Notes under the pieces: generated by a model
What the model was told of the DNA's origin: nothing
Databases searched by the model: none
Seen by the model: the letters and a program-made list of their open reading frames with translations, nothing else
Position numbers and translations under genes: made by a program
DNA from: Isoetes taiwanensis
Taxonomy: Eukaryota > Streptophyta > Lycopodiopsida > Isoetales > Isoetaceae
Direction of reading: 5' to 3'
Length of the DNA stretch: 64,000 nucleotides
Assembly: GCA_021234155.1 (NCBI GenBank)
Contig: JAJEKV010000001.1
Coordinates: 18,557,382-18,621,381, forward strand
In this document: in pieces, positions 59,222-64,000 of the stretch
Numbering within the stretch: the first letter of the stretch is position 1
Layout: each line of letters begins with the position of its first letter

Positions 59222-60208
59222 TTAACGCTCTTCTCTCCACCTCTTTCCTATCAGCTTTTCTTTCTGGGTGGCGGCTTGGGAACCTTGGGCTTCGGTGGTG
59301 GCGGCCTTAAGGTTTGCTTTTGCCGTTGGTCGCCCTCCCTCGATGAACCTAACCCTGTTCTCTTCATAATATTGGTTGTAGGCCTCCCATTTCTTCATGT
59401 AGGCCTCGTGCTCTCTCATCTTCCTCTCGTAGATCTTCACCTTTTGTCCGGTGGCGTAGGCTTCCGGGCAGGTCGTGGTTGCTTCTTTCTATCCCATGCG
59501 GGTTTTCGGGGGCCTTCGCGCACTTGGTCTGTTTGGGGTTGCTCAGTCTTGGCTGCTTTCGGGTGCTTCTGTTCGTCGCTGGGTGCTTGGAAGAGCTTCC
59601 ACTGCAGCATTAGGGTCGAAGTCCTCCTCGGGAAGAGTCGTCGGAGGGTTTGGGGGTTCGTCGGGTTGCCGCTCCTTGATGATAATATTTGGGTTCGGCC
59701 TCTTCCTTGGCGAGGCGATCCTTCGTTCTCCTTATGCCCGACCCACGAACTTCCCTTTCTCTTTCTTCTTTTCTTCTAGCGCCTTTTGTTCCTCTTCCTT
59801 CCTTTTCCTCTTTTTGTCTTCCCTTTTCTTCTGCGGCTCGTGCTTCGATGAACCTTCTAAGATACGCTACCTCCGGTGGCTCCGGACACTGTCACTGCTC
59901 ATCGCTCGAGGATCTACGTAGAGTGCGTCTGAGATAGTACGCTTGTTCTGCTGCGGATCTCGCTCTATTTCTTCATACACCTCCCTCGTCTGCGTCGTCC
60001 ATGGAGTTTGGTGATGTGGCCTCGTCCTCCTCCCTTTCTTTGGTTGAAGACATCAATCGGTCGGAGGTGTCTTGCTCTTCGTCCAGAAGGCGAGCGACCC
60101 CCTCTTGCGAGCCTCTCACGAAGCATCTTAGAATGATCTACGCCACCGATGGGGCTGGTGGTTTCGCACAGGCGGCGCTTCCTTCGCGGTCTGTTTGGTT
60201 CGGGCCAT
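59222..60208 (-). pseudogene. Leader ORF of the gypsy element beginning MARTKQTA
   Basis: The ATG at 60,208-60,206 is followed by codons for ARTKQTAKEAPPVRNHQPHR, so residues 1-8 equal the histone H3 N-terminus. After a stop at 60,130-60,128, probably a base error, the coding character continues in shifted frames. These encode an acidic stretch (LLDEEQDTSDRLMSSTKERE), a long Lys/Glu-rich coil (about 59,850-59,740) and MKIYERKMREHEAYMKKWEA (59,440 on). A TATA-like box lies about 100 bp upstream of the ATG. Function is unknown. The charge and coil suggest a chromatin- or RNA-associated accessory protein, but that is speculation. Confidence 0.5.
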
Positions 60209-60682
60209 GCTTTACGGATCGTCAATCGGATAAAAGCGTAGAAAGATAAGCCTAAGTTGGGAAGAAGCGGATTTCTAGGGCTTGGGCCGAAAAAATGAGG
60301 GGTTCTACATCTATTTATAGCTTGGGGAATTTTAGGTCAAAACTCAAGTTGCTCTCTGTTTAACATGCTAAGGCACCAATTTATCTAAAACTTATACTTA
60401 TTTGGACTTTTTCTACCCATTGGTCTCACGGCTTAGCCTCGTTCCAATACTAATGTTTAGTTTTGCGACCGGTAGCGGTATGATCTCATACATTCTAGGG
60501 TTTTTAGGTAATTAAAACATGCTATTCTAACTAATTCCTACCTTAGAATTAGCCTTACCACATTATTTATCTCAAATTCATCATGTTTTGGTGTTCTTGG
60601 CTCGATGTCTCATAGCTTTAGCCTCGCTTCAAAACAAAAGTTAGTTTTGCGACCGGTAGCGGAAATGTGGGAGACCACCTCA
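60209..60682 (-). promoter_or_regulatory. Internal promoter-like module 1 of the gypsy element
   Basis: On the minus strand, two repeats (60,606-60,676 and 60,423-60,490) share GCCTCGCTTC and TTTTGCGAC with those of module 2. They are followed by GCTATAAATAGA (about 60,307-60,318) and the MARTKQTA start. The spacing resembles module 2. Confidence 0.5.
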
Positions 60683-60860
60683 CTGGAAAATTTTGGCTTA
60701 TTCTTTTTAATCTTGTTAAATTCAATTCACCTAATTGTTACTAGCTTAGCATAAACTACAAAGGTGAGAAAAAATTTTCCCACTTTTAGGAGGCTTGAGG
60801 ATCCTATCAAGTTAGTACTCTTTTGGGAACATGGTCGGTGCTTTGCTCTTGGTCTCCAAG

Positions 60861-60882
60861 AACATTGCTACGATACCCGCTT
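60861..60882 (-). promoter_or_regulatory. Primer-binding site next to the 5' LTR
   Basis: Read on the minus strand directly after the LTR, GCGGGTATCGTAGCAATG resembles the initiator-tRNA-Met primer site TGGTATCAGAGC of plant elements if its CAG has become CG(T). It is probable but not exact. Confidence 0.55.
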
Positions 60883-62446
60883 TGTGGCGTCCCCTATTCA
60901 TTATCACGGTGCACTCACTCAAGGTATACAAACGAGGAGAGTTCTTCCCCACACCCGGCTCCATCGCGTCTGGGGCCCTCCACATATCACGCGCACTAGC
61001 GCCAGAGTCGGTGGGGAAGAGTGAAGGTGTCATTCTACCCCGTCTCCCTCGGGGCCTACCTAGGCTGGCGAGGCGTAAACATACATGTCGATTAGCACAT
61101 ACATCACATCCTGTGACCATCTCGAAGGATGGTCCTCCTCATATCTGCATAGACAAAGATCGGGCACATCACATAGGGGATCCTACCCAAGGTTGAGACT
61201 CAAAGGATGACTGGCGGCTTGGGTCTCGAGTTAGTTCGCGGAGCGAAATTCATGGCAATGGAGTTGGGTGGCATAAGAACATGGCATAGGGTTGTCCACT
61301 CCATCCGCCCCTCATTGCACACTTTGCAAAGTAGGCTGAAAAGTGTCGGGACGGATCAGCCAGCCCGGGATGCATAGCCAGAAGGGGCTATTCTGGGTCT
61401 CATCCTCCCGGTTCGAAGGGCAGGTAGGGATCACTCCCCTCGAGAGGTCTACATGCTAACTCAAGGTGACTAGAGGGGCCCTTTGCCCGTGATTCGGTGA
61501 ACCCACGGAAAGTGTACACCACTTCACGCGGTGTCGAGCCCATGCCTTACCCGCTTTTCGGTGGTAAGCCATTAGACCTAGTCACAATGATCCCCGGTGG
61601 GCTTTACACACGGGGGATCGTTCAAGAGCTAGGACATGAACCTCCTTCTTAGCGGTCGCCCCTTCACCCACAACCAGGTGTGGCTCTTGTACCACGGGCC
61701 GAATCTACGATTGTGCTAGAGAGGCTACTCTAGGAGCATCAACTACAAGCTTTAGGGCCTCTACCCCCTTCCCAATACAAGGAGTTCACAAGAAATACAT
61801 CATCCAATTACATCACGGAAGAACTGAAGAACTAGATCTAATCATAGAGTTAGGTTCTTTAGTTAGTGTCGAAGCTCTAAGATCTAGATAGCTACTATGG
61901 GCAATTTAATAGTCTAAACCTCTTGATTCTATGACTAGGAGGCGGTTTAAGCTATTAAATTGACCAAATACCTGATCCTTGAGTAGCTCCTCGACTGAGT
62001 TCAACCATCTGGCGAGTTGATCAATTGGAGGCGATGGCGCAATTAAGCTGGGCAAATGCGTCGGGAGGCGGTTTTGGCTCTGGGGGCAGCCAAAGCGGCT
62101 CTAAAACCCTAAGGACGAAAAACTAGCAAGCTAGGGTTTTCCTACCCTAAATAGACATGGGGTTTAGGCTAGGGTTTTCAATTACCCAATTTGGCATGTG
62201 GGATAATTGGAAAGGCCCCACTTGCCTTTAATGGCTAGGTGGCAAAATATGCCAACATGGAAAGGTGTGCCCTCATTAATGTGCACATGTGCACATTAAT
62301 AATATATGAACACTCCTAGCAAGTTGCCCCTAGGGCTACTTACCTGGCTATCCGTTGGCGCACGTCGGTCGGATGGCGGTAATGCTGCGTGTGAGCGATG
62401 ATGATATCGTCTTGGGACCAGGTATCTTGTCTTTGGAACGCGTCCA
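60883..62446 (-). repeat. Gypsy 5' LTR
   Basis: 1,564 bp, matching 49,350-50,897 throughout. The differences cluster at CTG/CAG trinucleotides, which here often read CG, CGG or CGAG. Confidence 0.9.
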
Positions 62447-62542
62447 ATTGGGCTCTATAAATCTTTGATTATATGGCATTTTGTAAATGTTGAGAGGTTT
62501 GCTTTTATCGGATTTGGGCTGGGTTATGGATTACATCAATGA
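62447..62542 (+). pseudogene. Small ORF split by the gypsy element, downstream half
   Basis: Starts with the target duplication ATTGG, then the frame LYKSLIIWHFVNVERFAFIG to TGA at 62,540-62,542. It continues the frame of 49,172-49,349. Confidence 0.45.
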
Positions 62543-63525
62543 ATTTGGGGCTCTGGTGAGGCCATTAGTGCTTGGAGGTTCGAATCCTTCGGCCTCTCTT
62601 TTTGGCGGCAAGCCTTCTAGCAGAGTTGCATGCTACCTCTCTAATCTAACTGTTTTTATCTTAGAGGTTATAAAACAAAGGATTTTTTCCACTTTAAGCA
62701 TACGTCATGGAGAATCCGGGCTAATGGGGAGCTGCTATTCTATTGACGGCAGATTTGAACCATGCATTCCTTTGTTAAAATCTTATACTGTATAAGGGAA
62801 AGGCCCCTTGGTGCTTCTTTCCGGAAGGGAAAGCTGGCCGACGCGCGAAGCGCGAAGGCATGCTTGACCTTCCGGAGAGAAGCCCAGGGGGACTTTGGCA
62901 TAACGGAAAGACTTCTTACCTGTTGTTCTGGGATGCAGAATTGAAGGTAAAACCCGCGGAATGATGGGTAAAACTAGCATAAACGAGGGTAAAATTGATG
63001 CGATCAAAGAAAAATTGCCGCTAATTCTTTTACTTTACTTTCAGCTTTAGAAACACTGACATGTGTTGCAATCTTATTGGACAAGGGGCCAGAACGACAT
63101 GTAAGAAGTCTTTCCATTTATTATGTCAATGGTGCTAATGGTCTGTTTTGCACCATTGGAATTTGCTGCTGAATTTTGTTGAAACAATTCATGATCGTCG
63201 ATCTGGCACAATAGGCGGTATATTCCAAAGATCAATGGCCACAAATAAAAGATGAAAAACAGATCCACAAAGATGCAAAATATCTTACAAATTCTTTTTC
63301 ATTCTATTCAGGACACCTAAGTATTTTAGTATACATGCAAAATATCTTGCAATTTCTTTTCCATTCTAATTAGGATATCTAAGTATTCTAGTATACATGT
63401 TACCTTAGAAAAAATTACATATTTGGCCATATGGATAGATTTTCACGATAGGGTCCAAATTACTAGGCTATATAGTTTGCTAGTTCATAAAAGGGTATGT
63501 TTGTAACATAAGGTTGTAATGGTTA
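62543..63525. other. Unassigned DNA, possibly organelle-derived in part
   Basis: A + strand frame is open to 62,795 but I recognise no domain. A perfect pol III B-box-like GGTTCGAATCC lies at 62,577-62,587. The GC-rich stretch at 62,800-62,900, with GACGCGCGAAGCGCGAAGG, differs from its surroundings. From 63,000 on the sequence is AT-rich with a duplicated phrase ATACATG..AAATATCTTGC near 63,290 and 63,340. Confidence 0.3.
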
Positions 63526-63789
63526 TTGGGGTGTATTGTATGGAAAAGTGTACATGAATTGGGCGTAAGGGAATCTTTGCCATTTTCGACTGCTGTTCAT
63601 TTCGGGTGCATTGAGCAATGGTTAGGTTTAGTGGGCAGACTGTATTCGCGGATGTGCCCAACCAGCTGGGGGCGCTATGGTTGGAAGGCCATGCTTGCCG
63701 TTCCTGGCGACGTGCTTGTGGATAAGATGGGAAATCCGGCCAGATTTCTGTGTATAAATCGTCGCCTTGGAGGCCTTGCGATATATTAA
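63526..63789 (+). CDS. Hypothetical ORF, 87 codons
   Basis: Open from ATG at 63,526 (MGCIVWKSVHELGVRESLPF) to a TAA at 63,787. Composition is balanced, with RLYSRMCPTSWGRYGWKAML, but no domain is recognised. The downstream sequence to the window end is open in places (RRDARKAARGGENGQR). It may be an exon or chance. Confidence 0.25.
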   Translation: MGCIVWKSVHELGVRESLPFSTAVHFGCIEQWLGLVGRLYSRMCPTSWGRYGWKAMLAVPGDVLVDKMGNPARFLCINRRLGGLAIY

Positions 63790-64000
63790 CGGGTTAGCTT
63801 CATTCCCTTACGTTCTTCGTTCTTGTTTGTTTTTCTTTCCATGAGGAGGGATGCTAGAAAAGCGGCCCGAGGCGGCGAGAATGGGCAGCGAGTCTTCTTT
63901 TGGCGGAGTCTGGCTGTAGAGGCATCTTGAGAGATGGCCTTGAGGATGAAGGCATAGGCCTCATAGACGTCAGTGTTACCCTGGGTGTGGCAGGCAAGGA

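Larger units (their letters stand above)
49350..62446 (-). mobile_element. Complete chromodomain Ty3/gypsy LTR retrotransposon (chromovirus)
   Basis: Minus-strand element of 13.1 kb. LTRs start TG and end CA. Flanks are GTTGG (49,345-49,349) and ATTGG (62,447-62,451), probably a 5-bp duplication with one difference. From 5' to 3' on the minus strand it has a tRNA-Met-like primer site, a leader ORF, a second ORF region, Gag, protease, RT, RNase H, integrase, chromodomain, a polypurine tract and the 3' LTR. The order with integrase last and a C-terminal chromodomain is that of plant chromoviruses. Internal length is unusually large because about 4.7 kb lies between the 5' LTR and Gag. The two LTRs differ mainly at CTG/CAG sites. 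Confidence 0.9.

Noticed and set aside
62500-62600. tRNA gene around the B-box-like GGTTCGAATCC
   Set aside because: The T-arm folds, but I could not build a matching acceptor stem, D-arm and anticodon arm upstream.

Overview
The window looks like nuclear DNA of a land plant. Evidence: GT-AG introns in AT-rich host-type exons, fragments of plant gene families (a U-box/ARM-repeat protein, an ABCF/GCN20-type ABC protein), a chromodomain-bearing Ty3/gypsy element of 13 kb, plant-style MITEs, and nested transposable elements over most of the length. I cannot name the species. The density of old elements and the presence of a DIRS-type element would fit a large-genome seed-free plant (fern or lycophyte), but that is a guess. 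I see no intact host gene with a complete, verifiable structure.

Layout. 1-7.4 kb: an unknown plant gene split by a GC-rich minus-strand LINE (about 0.84-6.06 kb) and a 180-bp tandem repeat. 7.46-7.78 kb: a 320-bp MITE. 8.0-10.4 kb: ARM-repeat (U-box family) remnant lying between two possible dynamin-like exons. 10.4-13.4 kb: AT-rich DNA with a dispersed repeat and a transposase fragment. 13.4-14.1 kb: a small ORF split by a truncated LINE with a 17-bp target duplication. 14.2-15.2 kb: an ABCF gene fragment lacking its signature-motif segment. 17.4-19.3 kb: a low-copy repeat array, one unit carrying a hAT-like MITE.

20,220-40,074 is one large DNA transposon with perfect 20-bp terminal inverted repeats and a 6-bp target duplication. 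It carries gene A (+ strand, ends in a Ulp1/C48-type cysteine protease), gene B (+ strand, unknown, two exons) and gene C (- strand, a DDE-like transposase candidate) tail to tail with B. Its right end is tandemly duplicated. The intron of gene B holds a DIRS-type tyrosine-recombinase retrotransposon (25,592-33,069) with split direct repeats, a zinc-knuckle Gag, RT, RNase H and a tyrosine recombinase. A further rearranged copy of the right part (40.7-43.8 kb) sits between 500-bp inverted repeats.

45.1-49.3 kb holds unidentified exon-like pieces and a dispersed repeat. 49,350-62,446 is a complete minus-strand chromodomain Ty3/gypsy element (LTRs of about 1.55 kb, PPT, PBS-like site, gag, PR, RT, RNase H, integrase, chromodomain) inserted in a small ORF that reads through in frame once the element is removed. 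Its leader ORF begins with residues identical to the histone H3 tail.

A pervasive feature matters for reading all of this. In many repeat copies CTG/CAG trinucleotides have become CG, destroying frames at invariant motifs (LINE YADD, integrase, gypsy RT). This looks like a long-read consensus artefact at methylated CHG sites, so many apparent pseudogenes may be intact in the organism.
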